Of a stretch of DNA of 64,000 nucleotides, positions 35,845 to 44,343 are shown piece after piece (the stretch's first letter is position 1; every line of letters begins with the position of its first letter). Made by a program: the position numbers and the translations under genes. The DNA is from Nocardioides lianchengensis (GTDB lineage Bacteria > Actinomycetota > Actinomycetes > Propionibacteriales > Nocardioidaceae): NCBI RefSeq assembly GCF_900101465.1, contig NZ_FMZM01000008.1, positions 1 to 64,000 of the forward strand, in the 5' to 3' direction. The notes beneath the pieces were generated by a model, which worked only from the letters and a program-made list of their open reading frames with translations, had not been told where the DNA came from and searched no databases.

Positions 35845-36980
35845 CCGCCCCGCGCGTCCCGCTGGGCGTCCTCGACCTGGTGCCGATCAGCTCCGGGTCG
35901 ACGCCGGGCGAGGCGATCCGGCGCTCGCTCGACCTGGCCCGGCAGGCCGAGCGGCTCGGCTACGCGCGCTACTGGTTCGCCGAGCACCACCTCAACCCCG
36001 GCGTCGCCGGCACCTCCCCGGCTGTCCTGCTGGCCATGGCCGCCGAGGCCACCTCGACGATCCGCCTCGGGTCGGGCGCGGTGCTGCTCGGCCACCGGAC
36101 CGCGCTGTCCACCGTCGAGGAGTTCGGCCTCCTGGACGCGCTGCACCCCGGCCGCTTCGACCTCGGCCTGGGCCGCTCGAGCCGCCCGTCGAGCACCGTG
36201 TTCCCCGAGCCCCCACCCGAGGCGGTCACCCCGGTCGTCGACGGTCACGCCCCCAACGGGCTGCGGGTCCCCGCGAAGTTCTCGCCGACCGGTCTGCTCG
36301 ACAGCCCGCGCTTCGCGCTGCAGCGGGCGCTGCTGCAGCAGCCGGGCGCCGAGTCGCAGGACTACACCGAGCAGGTCGGCGACATCCTCGCGCTGCTCGC
36401 CGGCACCTACCGCGACGCGGCCGGCACCGAGGCCCACGTCGTCCCCGGCGAGGGCGCCGACCTGGAGGTCTGGATCCTCGGCAGCAGCGGCGGCGAGAGC
36501 GCGCACGTCGCCGGCCAGCGGTCCCTGCCCTTCGCGGCCAACTACCACGTCAGCCCGGGCGCCGTCCTGGAGGCGGCCGACGGCTACCGCGCCGCCTTCC
36601 GTCCCTCCGAGCAGCGCCCGCGCCCGCACCTCGCGGTCTCCGCCGACGCCGTGGTCGCCGAGACCGCGGCCGAGGCGGCCGAGCTCGCCACCGGCTACCG
36701 GCACTGGGTCCGCAGCATCCGCTCCGGCGAGGGCGCGATCGCCTTCCCCACTCCCGACGAGGCCCGCGCCCTCCCCTGGCCCGACGACGCCGACGAGCTG
36801 GTCGGCGACCGGCTGGAGACCCAGGTCGTGGGCGACCCGTCGTACGTCGTCGCGCGGCTGGAGCAGCTGCAGGAGGCGACCGGTGCCGACGAGCTCGTGA
36901 TCACCACCGTGACGCACCGCCACGAGGACCGGGTCCGCTCCTACGAGCTCCTCGCCCGGGCGTGGTCGGCGACCGGCTGA
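35841..36980 (+). CDS. MsnO8-type LLM class oxidoreductase
   Basis: A 379-aa luciferase-like protein of the MsnO8 group: [93 protein letters not shown]. The GTG overlaps the previous stop by 4 bp (GTGA). Together with the two upstream genes it forms a three-gene monooxygenase operon without an adjacent transporter or reductase. The compact coupling suggests the enzymes act on one compound class in sequence. Confidence 0.9.
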   Translation: MTAPRVPLGVLDLVPISSGSTPGEAIRRSLDLARQAERLGYARYWFAEHHLNPGVAGTSPAVLLAMAAEATSTIRLGSGAVLLGHRTALSTVEEFGLLDALHPGRFDLGLGRSSRPSSTVFPEPPPEAVTPVVDGHAPNGLRVPAKFSPTGLLDSPRFALQRALLQQPGAESQDYTEQVGDILALLAGTYRDAAGTEAHVVPGEGADLEVWILGSSGGESAHVAGQRSLPFAANYHVSPGAVLEAADGYRAAFRPSEQRPRPHLAVSADAVVAETAAEAAELATGYRHWVRSIRSGEGAIAFPTPDEARALPWPDDADELVGDRLETQVVGDPSYVVARLEQLQEATGADELVITTVTHRHEDRVRSYELLARAWSATG

Positions 36981-36993
36981 CCGCCCTGGGACG

Positions 36994-37338
36994 ATGACGC
37001 GCGTGGACACCCTGCGCTCGGTCGCCCTGTTCGTCGCCGCGGCCCTGACCGAGATCGGCGGTGCCTGGCTGATCTGGCAGGGCGTCCGCGAGCACAAGGG
37101 CTGGGCCTGGATCGGCGCCGGCGTCGTGCTGCTCGGCGTCTACGGCTTCGTCGCCACCCTGCAGCCGGACGCGAACTTCGGGCGGATCCTCGCGGCGTAC
37201 GGCGGGGTCTTCGTCGCCGGCTCGCTGGCCTGGGGCATGGTCGTCGACGGCTTCCGCCCGGACCGGTACGACGTCGCCGGCGCGCTGGTCTGCCTGGCCG
37301 GCGTCGCGGTCATCATGTACGCCCCGCGTGGCGCCTGA
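36994..37338 (+). CDS. YnfA family (UPF0060) membrane protein
   Basis: A 114-aa protein with four transmembrane helices resembling small-multidrug-resistance transporters: [52 protein letters not shown] and [21 protein letters not shown] are the YnfA landmarks. The transport function of the family is unclear. A GTG three codons downstream (37003) is an alternative start. It follows the LLM operon by 13 bp and could be co-transcribed. Confidence 0.93.
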   Translation: MTRVDTLRSVALFVAAALTEIGGAWLIWQGVREHKGWAWIGAGVVLLGVYGFVATLQPDANFGRILAAYGGVFVAGSLAWGMVVDGFRPDRYDVAGALVCLAGVAVIMYAPRGA

Positions 37339-37365
37339 CCGGACGACATACCCATGGGGGTGTGA

Positions 37366-37422
37366 CGCGAGCCGCCCTTCTCGGGGATACTCGTCTCGGC
37401 TCGTGGACTCCCGTGGGGGGAG
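37366..37422 (+). ncRNA. Candidate structured RNA (two hairpins)
   Basis: Downstream of ynfA, CGCGAGCCG (37366-37374) pairs with CGGCTCGTG (37397-37405), followed by CTCCC-GTGGGGG-GGGAG-like pairing at 37408-37422 and then the strong GC hairpin at 37437-37469. Three stems in about 105 nt with no reading frame suggest a small RNA or leader, but I recognise no family and the strand is a guess. Confidence 0.3.
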
Positions 37423-37436
37423 AAGACCTGGGCTAG

Positions 37437-37469
37437 GCGCCCGCGGACCACTCCTTGGTCTGCGGGCGC
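37437..37469. terminator. Strong GC hairpin
   Basis: GCGCCCGCGGACC and GGTCTGCGGGCGC pair around a 7-nt loop (ACTCCTT) with one G-T wobble. It probably ends transcription from the ynfA side, including any RNA at 37366-37422. Confidence 0.65.
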
Positions 37470-37506
37470 CGCCGATTTCGGCCCCTCGACACCGCACGTC
37501 GGCTCA

Positions 37507-37636
37507 CCGGGTTTCGAGACGGTTGCTGCGCAACCTCCTCAACCACCGAAGCCGACACCGCTGCGCAACCTCCTCAACCACCGGAGCCGACACCACCGGT
37601 GGTTGAGGAGGGACGAAGTCCCGTCTCGAAACCCGG
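37507..37636. repeat. 130-bp element bounded by perfect 16-bp inverted repeats
   Basis: CCGGGTTTCGAGACGG (37507-37522) and CCGTCTCGAAACCCGG (37621-37636) are perfect terminal inverted repeats. Inside are two 35-bp tandem units (37526-37560 and 37561-37595), each with CAACCTCCTCAACCACCG, and the complement CGGTGGTTGAGGAGG at 37597-37611. The whole would fold into a long hairpin. No open frame lies within. This looks like a REP/MITE-type mobile repeat inserted upstream of the sulfotransferase gene. Confidence 0.85.
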
Positions 37637-37718
37637 CAAGCCGCCCAGGGGCGCCGGCCGAGGTCGACCCGGTCCAGACAAGGACCATCAACTCCAGTTG
37701 CTCAGTACACTTACGCAG

Positions 37719-38705
37719 GTGACCCGGAGCCCTCGCCCCGACTTCCTCGTGATCGGCGCCCCGAAGGCCGGGACGACGGCGCTGCACTCCGCGCTGCGAC
37801 AGCACCCGGAGGTGTTCACGACGACGCCGAAGGAGCCGAAGTACTTCCTCTGCGACGACGCGCCGCCGCCGGACTGGCGGGGTCCGGGTGACCGGCACTC
37901 GCAGCAGGAGTGGATCTGGCGCTGGGACCAGTACGAGCGGCTCTTCGAGCTCGCGGGATCGCAGCAGCAGCGCGGCGAGAGCACGCCGTTCTACCTGTGG
38001 AGCCGCAGCGCCCACCAGCGGATCGCGGAACGACTGCCGGACGTCCGGCTCATCGCGGTGGTCCGCGACCCCATCGACCGCGCCTACAGCAACTGGATGC
38101 ACCTGTGGTGCGACGGGCTCGAGCCGGTGGGCGACTTCGAGGAGGCCTTCGCCCGCCAGCAGGAGCGGATGGCCGCCGGCTGGGCGCCGTTCTGGCGCTA
38201 CGCCGGTCTCGGCCGGTACGGCGAGCAGCTGCAGCACCTCTACCGCTACGTCGATCGCGAGCGCGTGCTGGTGATGCGCTACCGCGAGCTCGTCGACGAC
38301 CCGCAGGCGGCCGTCGACAAGGCGTGCACCTTCCTCGGGATCACGCCCGGCCTGGTCGAGGAGATCCCCCGCGACAACTCCCGGGCGTACGTCGAGCCCG
38401 GGTGGCGCCCGCAGGTCTTCGGGCCGGTGGTGCGGGTCGGCGCCAAGCTGGGCCAGTTCGTCCCGCCGGAGATCTGGCGGCGGGCCAGCGTCCCCCTGAT
38501 CGCGCAGCTCAGCGGGGGCGGCGAGGCGCACCGGCCCAAGCTCGCGGCCGAGGCCCGCGAGCGGCTGATCCCGCACTTCGCCGACGACATCGCGCTGCTC
38601 GCCGAGCTGACCGGCGAGAGCTTCGACGAGTGGTTGTCGAGCGAGAGCCGGGGGTCGTTCCTGGAGCGGAAGAGGCTCAGCGACTCCCTCAGCGAACCAG
38701 CGTGA
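37719..38705 (+). CDS. Sulfotransferase (PAPS-dependent, sulfotransfer_1 family)
   Basis: A 328-aa enzyme predicted to transfer sulphate from PAPS to a hydroxyl or amine acceptor. The 5'-phosphosulphate loop is visible in VIGAPKAGTTALHSALRQHP, and the 3'-phosphate site in VRDPIDRAYSNWMHLW. It has no signal peptide, so it is cytosolic; the acceptor may be a glycolipid or metabolite, as for mycobacterial Stf enzymes. I chose the GTG at 37719: the conserved part begins PRPDFLVIGAP, and earlier in-frame codons run through the repeat element. It overlaps the convergent propeller gene by 17 bp. Confidence 0.9.
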   Translation: MTRSPRPDFLVIGAPKAGTTALHSALRQHPEVFTTTPKEPKYFLCDDAPPPDWRGPGDRHSQQEWIWRWDQYERLFELAGSQQQRGESTPFYLWSRSAHQRIAERLPDVRLIAVVRDPIDRAYSNWMHLWCDGLEPVGDFEEAFARQQERMAAGWAPFWRYAGLGRYGEQLQHLYRYVDRERVLVMRYRELVDDPQAAVDKACTFLGITPGLVEEIPRDNSRAYVEPGWRPQVFGPVVRVGAKLGQFVPPEIWRRASVPLIAQLSGGGEAHRPKLAAEARERLIPHFADDIALLAELTGESFDEWLSSESRGSFLERKRLSDSLSEPA

Positions 38706-39579
38706 CCAGGTCGTGCGCGCCGTCGGGCCGCGCGGCCTCGACGTAGAAGCGGGTGCGCCCGTCGGGCAGCGGCACCGCGGCGGCGTAGCGGAACGCCCCG
38801 TCGGAGTGCGGCGAGACGATCGTGCCCACGCCGTCGTCGGGGACCAGCCGGGCACCGTCCCAGCGCGCCAGACCGGTGGTCTCGAACCAGTTGGACGCCG
38901 CGTCGGCGCGGCCGTCGTAGAGCACGGTCAGCGGGTCGTGGGCCACGACCGCGGTGACCCGCGCACCACGCGCGTCCCAGGCGCCGGGGCGACCGGCGAG
39001 CACCTCGCCGTGGTCGGTCCAGGCGAGCCCGTCGGGGCTGGTGAGGTGGCGGGTGGTCATCCGGTCCTCGTGGCCGACGTCCTCCAGCGGGTGGCAGCAC
39101 AGCCACATGTCCCAGCCGCCGCCCGCGGCCGGCTCGATGACGGGGTCCTTGACCGCGACCCGGTCGTCGCCGGCCAGCACCGCGGCCCGCTCACCGGTCG
39201 GCAGGCCCTCGACGGTGGCGGCGGTGACGCTGTCGACCCACCAGTGCTTCGACCCCGGGGTCGCGCACGAGAGGTAGAGCCGCCAGCCCACGCCCGGCAC
39301 CGGCACCAGGACCGGCCGCTCGAAGGACTCGGCCCCGAACTCCTCGCGGCTCACCTCGGCGACCACCTCGAAGGTCTCGCCGTCGAGCGACCGCGCCACC
39401 TGCACGGCGACGCCGCGGCCGTCGGTCAGCGGCCGCCGGACCCGCCAGGTCAGCCAGAACACCCCGTCGACCAGGACCGCGCTCGCGGCGCCCGCCCAGT
39501 TGCCGGGACCGGCGTCCGGAGCGGGTACGACGACGCGGACGTCGTCGTACGACGGGATCGGCACGGCCTGGACGGTCAT
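38689..39579 (-). CDS. Predicted five-bladed beta-propeller (GH43/GH32-like) protein
   Basis: A 296-aa protein with the look of a glycoside-hydrolase-type five-bladed propeller: repeated blades such as VLVDGVFWLTWRVRR, VQVARSLDGETFEVV, SFERPVLVPVPGVGWRLYLS, VKDPVIEPAAGGGWDMWLC and TVLYDGRADAASNWFE. Acidic residues are placed as in GH43/GH32-like folds, but I cannot assign catalytic residues. No signal peptide. Substrate and activity unknown. Convergent with, and overlapping by 17 bp, the sulfotransferase gene; a shared carbohydrate theme is possible but unproven. Confidence 0.65.
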   Translation of the reverse strand: MTVQAVPIPSYDDVRVVVPAPDAGPGNWAGAASAVLVDGVFWLTWRVRRPLTDGRGVAVQVARSLDGETFEVVAEVSREEFGAESFERPVLVPVPGVGWRLYLSCATPGSKHWWVDSVTAATVEGLPTGERAAVLAGDDRVAVKDPVIEPAAGGGWDMWLCCHPLEDVGHEDRMTTRHLTSPDGLAWTDHGEVLAGRPGAWDARGARVTAVVAHDPLTVLYDGRADAASNWFETTGLARWDGARLVPDDGVGTIVSPHSDGAFRYAAAVPLPDGRTRFYVEAARPDGAHDLVTLVR

Positions 39580-39620
39580 GGCCCCAGACTAGTCGATCGG
39601 TCCGGTCGACTTAGCGTCTC

Positions 39621-40259
39621 TCAGCGGTTGCGCATCCGCCGCTCGGTGTCGGGCCGGAAGCCGTGGTCGATGCCCCACAGCACCGCCTCGGCCCGCCGAC
39701 TCACACCGATCTTGCGGTAGGCCTTGCGGATGTGGGTCTTCACGGTGTTGATGCCGAGGTAGACGTGCCGGGCGATCTCGTCGTTGCTGTAGCCCTGGGT
39801 GATCAGGGCCAGGATCTCGGCCTCGCGGTCGGTCAGCCCGAGCTCGCGGCCCGGCCAGGCCCCGAAGTTCTCCTCCGACTCGTCGACGGCGGGCACGACC
39901 TGCTCGCCGGCGTGCACGCGCTCGATCAGGTCGACGAGCTCCTCGGCGGTGACCGACTTGGGGATGTAGCCGTTCACCCCGGTCTCCAACGCCCGCTTGA
40001 CCAGCTCCGGCTCGACGTTCCAGCTGAACGCCACCACCCGGCCCGCCAGCCCGTGGGACAGCGCGTCGACGTCGATGCTGTCGGCCTGGATCTGGCCGAA
40101 GGTGTCGTAGAGCAGCACGTCGACGGGGGTGGCCAGCGGCATCCGGCTGTCCAGCTCGACGACCTCGACCCGGTCGGCGTACGGCGCCAGGGCGGCCGCG
40201 ACCCCGGCGACCACCACGACGTAGTCGTTGGCGATGGCGATGCGGACCGGCTTGCTCAT
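39621..40259 (-). CDS. NarL/LuxR-type response regulator, paralog A
   Basis: A 212-aa response regulator with an N-terminal receiver domain (acidic Asp12, phospho-acceptor Asp52 in VDVLLYDTFGQ, Lys in YIPKS) and a C-terminal LuxR HTH (LTDREAEILALITQGYSNDE, then YLGINTVKTHIRKAYRKIGV). It is closely related in sequence and length to the regulator at 43576-44244; both share the unusual LYDTFGQ after the Asp, where most receivers have DxxMP. No kinase is adjacent. It may control the neighbouring SDR-P450 genes. Confidence 0.92.
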   Translation of the reverse strand: MSKPVRIAIANDYVVVVAGVAAALAPYADRVEVVELDSRMPLATPVDVLLYDTFGQIQADSIDVDALSHGLAGRVVAFSWNVEPELVKRALETGVNGYIPKSVTAEELVDLIERVHAGEQVVPAVDESEENFGAWPGRELGLTDREAEILALITQGYSNDEIARHVYLGINTVKTHIRKAYRKIGVSRRAEAVLWGIDHGFRPDTERRMRNR

Positions 40260-40294
40260 ACGCCGCAGGATAGTCGGCGTCCCGGACGCACCCG

Positions 40295-41122
40295 TCAGCC
40301 GAGGCGGCGGGCCCGCTCCTCGTAGGCGGCGCGCGCGGCAGGGTCGGCCTCGGCCAGCACGCTGTCGGCCCGCGTGAGCCGGGCCATCGCGTCCTGGACG
40401 CGACGGGGCAGGACCTGCGTGGCCTTGGTCAGCCCCTGCGCCCAGCGGGGCACCCAGAGCTCGGCCCGCGGGCGGCGCAGCGCGGACTCGATCACCCGGG
40501 CCACGTCGTCGGCGCTCACCGGCCGCACCCCGCGGGCCGCGGGCACCCCTGCGGCCAGCTCGGTGCGCACGACCGTCGGCAGCACCATCGTGACGTCGAT
40601 GCCGTACGGCGCCAGCTCGGCGCGGGTCGCCTCGCTGAAGCCCACGGCCGCGAACTTGGAGGCGGAGTACGTCGCGCCGTCCGCGACGGCGATCCGACCC
40701 ACCGCGGAGGCCACGTTGACCAGGTGGCCGTGGCCGCGCTCGACCATCCCCGGCGCGACCGCCTTGGTGCCGTTGATCAGCCCGTGCAGGTTGACGTCGA
40801 CGATGGCGCGCGCGACCTCGTCGGACTCCTTCAGCACCGACCCGAGGGGCATGATCCCGGCGTTGTTGACCAGCGCGTCGATCGGTCCGAGGACCGCCAC
40901 CTCGCCGAGGAACTCACGCCAGGAGGCCGGGTCGGTCACGTCGAGCGCGGCGGCGCGGACCCGCCCGCCGTACGGCGCCGCGACCTCGCGGGCCAGGTCG
41001 GCGTCCCGGTCGCCGACGGCGACCCGCGCGCCGCGCCGGGCCAGTCGCTCGACGGTCGCCCGGCCGATGCCGCGCGCTCCTCCGGTGACGACGACGGTCA
41101 GGGACGCGATCTCGCGGGTCAT
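40295..41122 (-). CDS. Short-chain dehydrogenase/reductase
   Basis: A 275-aa classical SDR oxidoreductase. The cofactor motif is VVVTGGARGIGRATVERLARR, followed by NNAGIMPLG, catalytic Ser in LVNVASAVG and YSASK (Tyr and Lys). The Asp in GDRDADLA after beta-2 suggests NAD(H) preference. The ATG overlaps the P450 stop by 4 bp (ATGA), so the two are translated together. The SDR probably oxidises an alcohol made by the P450, or reduces the matching ketone. Confidence 0.92.
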   Translation of the reverse strand: MTREIASLTVVVTGGARGIGRATVERLARRGARVAVGDRDADLAREVAAPYGGRVRAAALDVTDPASWREFLGEVAVLGPIDALVNNAGIMPLGSVLKESDEVARAIVDVNLHGLINGTKAVAPGMVERGHGHLVNVASAVGRIAVADGATYSASKFAAVGFSEATRAELAPYGIDVTMVLPTVVRTELAAGVPAARGVRPVSADDVARVIESALRRPRAELWVPRWAQGLTKATQVLPRRVQDAMARLTRADSVLAEADPAARAAYEERARRLG

Positions 41123-42474
41123 CCGGGGATCCTCTCGGTGGCGGGGCGCCGCTGCAGGTCGATGGGCTGGCCGTCGGACGGGAACGGCAGGGAGTGGTTG
41201 TCGATCGGCGGCTGGTAGCCGGGGGCGACCCGCCACTGGTGGTGGCGGAGCAGGTGGTGCATGGCCGCCTTGACCTCGGCCCCGGCGAAGTGCAGCCCGA
41301 GGCACTTGTGGACCCCGCCCCCGAAGGGCTCCCAGGCGAACCGGTGGGAGCGGTCCTCGCGCCGGTCCTCGGCGAACCGCTCCGGGTCGAACGCCGTGGG
41401 GTCGCTCCAGAGCTCCGGCATCAGGTGCGAGTACTGCGGGGTCACGACGACGGTGGTGCCCGCCGGGATCCGCACGTCCAGCACCACCGTGTCGCGGACG
41501 GTACGACGGACCACGACGGGGACGGGGGCTCGCAGGCGCAGGCTCTCGCGCATCACCAGGTCGAGCGCGGTCAGCCCGTCGAGTCCCGCCAGGTCGGGTC
41601 GCGGCCCGAGCGCCTCGGACTCGGCGCGGCAGCGCTCCTGCCACTCCGGGTGCTGCCCGAGCAGCTGGAGCATCGTCGAGAGGGTGATCGTCGACGTGTC
41701 GTGCGCCGCCATCATCAGGAAGACCATGTGGTCGACGACGTCCTGGTCGGTGAACCGGGCCCCCTCGTCGTCCTCGAGGTGGCACAGCTGGGAGAACAGG
41801 TCGTCGGTGCGCGTGGCCCGCTTGGCCGGCAGATAGTGACGCAGGAAGTCCTCCAGCACCCGACGGCCCCGGTGGGCCCGGCGCCACCGCGTGAAGGGCA
41901 GGTCGGCCCGGACGAGGGCACCGGCCGACTGCACGCACGCGACGAAGGCCCGGTTCACCCGCTCCATCTCCGCACGGGAGGTCTCCGTGGCCCCGCCCAT
42001 GAAGACGTCGGCGGCGATGTCGAGGGTCAACTGCTTCACCGCGGGGTACGCCGCGAACGCCGGGCGGGGCTCCCAGTGCGCGGTCCCGGCGGCGATCGCG
42101 GGGCGCATGGCCGCGACGTAGGTCTCCAGCCGGTCCCGGGTGAAGGCCTGCTGCATGATCCGCCGGTGCGTGTGGTGCTCCTCGAAGTCGAGGAGCATCA
42201 GCCCGCGCCGGAAGAACGGCCCCACGAGCTCGGACCAGGCCGGGCCGTTGGCGAACGCCTTGTCGCGGTTGGTGAGCGCGACCTGGCAGGCGTCGGGCCC
42301 CAGCAGCACCACGGCGGTCCGGCCGAGCATCCGCATCGGCGCGACGGCGCCGTACTCCTCCGCGAGCCCGCGGAACAGCGCCATCGGGTCCCGGGCGTAG
42401 TCGAGGTGGCGTCCCAGGACGGGCAGACCGCGGTCCTCGCGCCGGACGGCGGGCAGTGCTCGAGAGGTCGTCAT
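41119..42474 (-). CDS. Cytochrome P450
   Basis: A 451-aa soluble haem monooxygenase. The I-helix oxygen-binding motif is LMMAAHDTSTITL, the K-helix ExxR is in VMRESLRLR, and the haem-binding loop WEPFGGGVHKCLGLHFAG holds the Cys ligand. The ATG at 42474 gives MTTSRALPAVRRE, and the upstream AGGACGTCCT palindrome suits regulation by the divergent TetR protein. Co-transcribed with the SDR. A lipid or steroid-like hydrophobic substrate is plausible but unproven; no ferredoxin gene is adjacent. Confidence 0.94.
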   Translation of the reverse strand: MTTSRALPAVRREDRGLPVLGRHLDYARDPMALFRGLAEEYGAVAPMRMLGRTAVVLLGPDACQVALTNRDKAFANGPAWSELVGPFFRRGLMLLDFEEHHTHRRIMQQAFTRDRLETYVAAMRPAIAAGTAHWEPRPAFAAYPAVKQLTLDIAADVFMGGATETSRAEMERVNRAFVACVQSAGALVRADLPFTRWRRAHRGRRVLEDFLRHYLPAKRATRTDDLFSQLCHLEDDEGARFTDQDVVDHMVFLMMAAHDTSTITLSTMLQLLGQHPEWQERCRAESEALGPRPDLAGLDGLTALDLVMRESLRLRAPVPVVVRRTVRDTVVLDVRIPAGTTVVVTPQYSHLMPELWSDPTAFDPERFAEDRREDRSHRFAWEPFGGGVHKCLGLHFAGAEVKAAMHHLLRHHQWRVAPGYQPPIDNHSLPFPSDGQPIDLQRRPATERIPG

Positions 42475-42488
42475 CTCCACGAGGATCA

Positions 42489-42510
42489 TTCAGGAAGGAC
42501 GTCCTGTCAA
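42489..42510. promoter_or_regulatory. Palindromic candidate operator between P450 and TetR genes
   Basis: A perfect AGGACGTCCT palindrome (42496-42505) sits in the 72-bp gap between the divergent P450 and TetR genes, near TTGACAGG on the minus strand. It is the natural candidate site for the TetR-family protein. Confidence 0.45.
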
Positions 42511-42546
42511 CCTTCTCGCCAGGCCGCGCTGTGAGACCCTGGAGCC

Positions 42547-43158
42547 GTGGCGGTGCAGTCGGGGACCTATCGGGGCGTGAGCGCCGAGGACCGGGCCGCG
42601 GAACGGCGCGAGCGGCTCCTGGCGGCGACCCTGGCGGTCTGGGGCGCCCCGGGAGGGCGGGTCACCATGACCCGGGTCTGCGCCGAGGCCGGCCTGAGCG
42701 AGCGGTACTTCTACGAGAGCTTCCGCAACCTGGACGAGGCCCTCCTCGCCGTGCTCGACGCGATCGCCTCCGAGATCGAGTCCGTCGGTCTGGCCGCCGC
42801 CGAGGCCGCCGGGGACGAGCCGGAGGCGCGGGCCCGGGCCTCGATCGCGGCCTTCGTCGCACTGGTCGCGGACGACCCTCGCAAGGGCCGGGTCGCGATC
42901 ATCGAGTCGGCCGGGATCGCCACCCTGCGACCCCGGCGGACCGCGCTGCTGCGCCACTTCGCCCACCGGCTCACCGAGGAGATCGAGGACCGGCACGGCC
43001 CCGAGGTCTGGGGCGGCGCCTCCGGCGAGGTCGCGGGCCTGCTGTTCATCGGAGGCACCGCCGAGCTGGTGACGGCCTGGCTCGACGGCGCCCTGGTCGT
43101 CACGCCCGAGCAGATCGTCGAGACCGCGACCGCGATGATGCTCGGCGCGCTGCGGTGA
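42547..43158 (+). CDS. TetR family transcriptional regulator
   Basis: A 203-aa TetR-type repressor: HTH in RERLLAATLAVWGAPGG and MTRVCAEAGLSERYFYESFRN, then a helical ligand-binding domain. GTG start at 42547. Divergent from the P450-SDR operon, which it probably represses; its ligand may be the P450 substrate. The stop overlaps the DUF6314 gene start (GTGA), so the two are one transcript. Confidence 0.9.
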   Translation: MAVQSGTYRGVSAEDRAAERRERLLAATLAVWGAPGGRVTMTRVCAEAGLSERYFYESFRNLDEALLAVLDAIASEIESVGLAAAEAAGDEPEARARASIAAFVALVADDPRKGRVAIIESAGIATLRPRRTALLRHFAHRLTEEIEDRHGPEVWGGASGEVAGLLFIGGTAELVTAWLDGALVVTPEQIVETATAMMLGALR

Positions 43159-43610
43159 CCGCGCCCACCGACCTCCTCGGCACCTGGGCGCTGGCCCGCG
43201 AGGTCGACGACCGACTGACCGGTGAGACCCGTCAGGTCGACGGCACGGCCACCCTCGAGCTGGTCGCCGACGACCACGTCCGGTGGCGCGAGGAGGGCAC
43301 GATGCGCTGGACCGACCAGGCGGGCGCCGACCACGAGGTGCCGGTCACCCGCACCCTCGACGTACGACGAGGGGCCGCCGGCGAGTGGGTCGTGCACTTC
43401 GCCGACGGCCGGCCGTTCCACCCCTGGTCGGTCGGCGAGCAGGTCGACCACCCGTGCGCGCCCGACCACTACCGCGGCCGGATCGACATCGCCCCCGACC
43501 GGAGCGGGTGGACGGTCACCTGGCACAGCTCGGGCCCGGCGAAGGACTACGTCCTGCGGACCCGGCACACTGCGCTCAGCGCTGGTCGGGGCCCGACGCC
43601 TCAGGCCTGA
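43155..43610 (+). CDS. DUF6314 family protein
   Basis: A 151-aa protein resembling the DUF6314 family: LLGTWALAREVDDRLTG, a WREEGTMRW strand, VVHFADGRPFHPW and HPCAPDHYRGRIDI, then WTVTWHSSGPAKDY. It is probably a small lipocalin-like beta-barrel that could bind a hydrophobic ligand; function unknown. Translationally coupled to the TetR gene. Its 3' end overlaps the convergent response-regulator gene by 35 bp. Confidence 0.78.
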   Translation: MTAPTDLLGTWALAREVDDRLTGETRQVDGTATLELVADDHVRWREEGTMRWTDQAGADHEVPVTRTLDVRRGAAGEWVVHFADGRPFHPWSVGEQVDHPCAPDHYRGRIDIAPDRSGWTVTWHSSGPAKDYVLRTRHTALSAGRGPTPQA

Positions 43611-44244
43611 CCACCCGCGTCCGCCGGGTGGCGAAGCCGTGCTGGACGCCCCAGCCCACGGCCTGCGAGCGGCTGCCGACCCCCATCTTGCGGTAGGCGG
43701 TGCGGATGTAGGTCTTGACCGAGTTGATGCTCAGGTAGGACCGGTCCGCGATCTCCTGGTTGCTCAGCCCCTGGGTGATCAGCGCGACCACCTCGGCCTC
43801 GCGCGCGGTCAGCCCGTGCTCGCGGCCCGGCCACCCGCCGGCCACGACCTCGACCGGCCCGGGCCCGTCCGGAATCACGGTCTCCCCGCGGTGCACCCGC
43901 TCCAGCGCCTCGACGATCGCGAGGGCGCTGAGCCCCTTGGAGAGGTACGCCGACGCCCCTCGCTCCAGCGCACGCCGCACGAGGTTCGCGTCGGTGTTCC
44001 AGCTGAAGATCGCGACCCGCGCGTCGCTGCCGTGGACCAGGTCCTCCAGGTCCACCCCGTCGCCCTGCACCTGCCCGAAGGTGTCGTAGAGGATCACGTC
44101 GACCTCGCTGAGCACCGGCACGCCCGTGTCGAGCTCCACGACGGCGACCCGGTCGCCGTACGGCGCGATGAGGGAGGCGACCCCCGCGACCACGATCTCG
44201 TAGTCGTTCACCACGGCGACCCTGATCGCTCCCGGTCCGGACAT
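43576..44244 (-). CDS. NarL/LuxR-type response regulator, paralog B
   Basis: A 222-aa response regulator: receiver with Asp14, phospho-acceptor Asp54 in VDVILYDTFGQ and Lys in YLSKGLS; LuxR HTH in LTAREAEVVALITQGLSNQE and LSINSVKTYIRTAYRKMGV. It parallels the regulator at 39621-40259 throughout (YDTFGQ, FSWN, ALITQG, GWGVQHGF versus LWGIDHGF), so one arose by duplication. The two bracket the P450/SDR/TetR/DUF6314 cluster. No histidine kinase adjoins. Confidence 0.92.
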   Translation of the reverse strand: MSGPGAIRVAVVNDYEIVVAGVASLIAPYGDRVAVVELDTGVPVLSEVDVILYDTFGQVQGDGVDLEDLVHGSDARVAIFSWNTDANLVRRALERGASAYLSKGLSALAIVEALERVHRGETVIPDGPGPVEVVAGGWPGREHGLTAREAEVVALITQGLSNQEIADRSYLSINSVKTYIRTAYRKMGVGSRSQAVGWGVQHGFATRRTRVVRPEASGPDQR

Positions 44245-44310
44245 GTGCGCATCCTACGTTCGTGGGCGCGCCTCCCGGACCGGACGACCCGACCGGACTA
44301 GAAAGGTGCC

Positions 44311-44339
44311 GGCCCCGCACTGTATGAGAGTGCGGGGCC
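44311..44339 (-). terminator. Terminator hairpin after the adenosine deaminase-family gene
   Basis: GGCCCCGCACT-gtatgag-AGTGCGGGGCC, an 11-bp perfect stem, lies 5 bp past the deaminase stop on the minus strand; the leftward continuation has a short CCTTTCTAG tract. Confidence 0.85.
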
Positions 44340-44343
44340 TTCA

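Noticed and set aside
37345..37469. 6C RNA
   Set aside because: The minus strand has one C-rich segment but not the two C6-loop hairpins that define the family; kept only as an unnamed RNA candidate.
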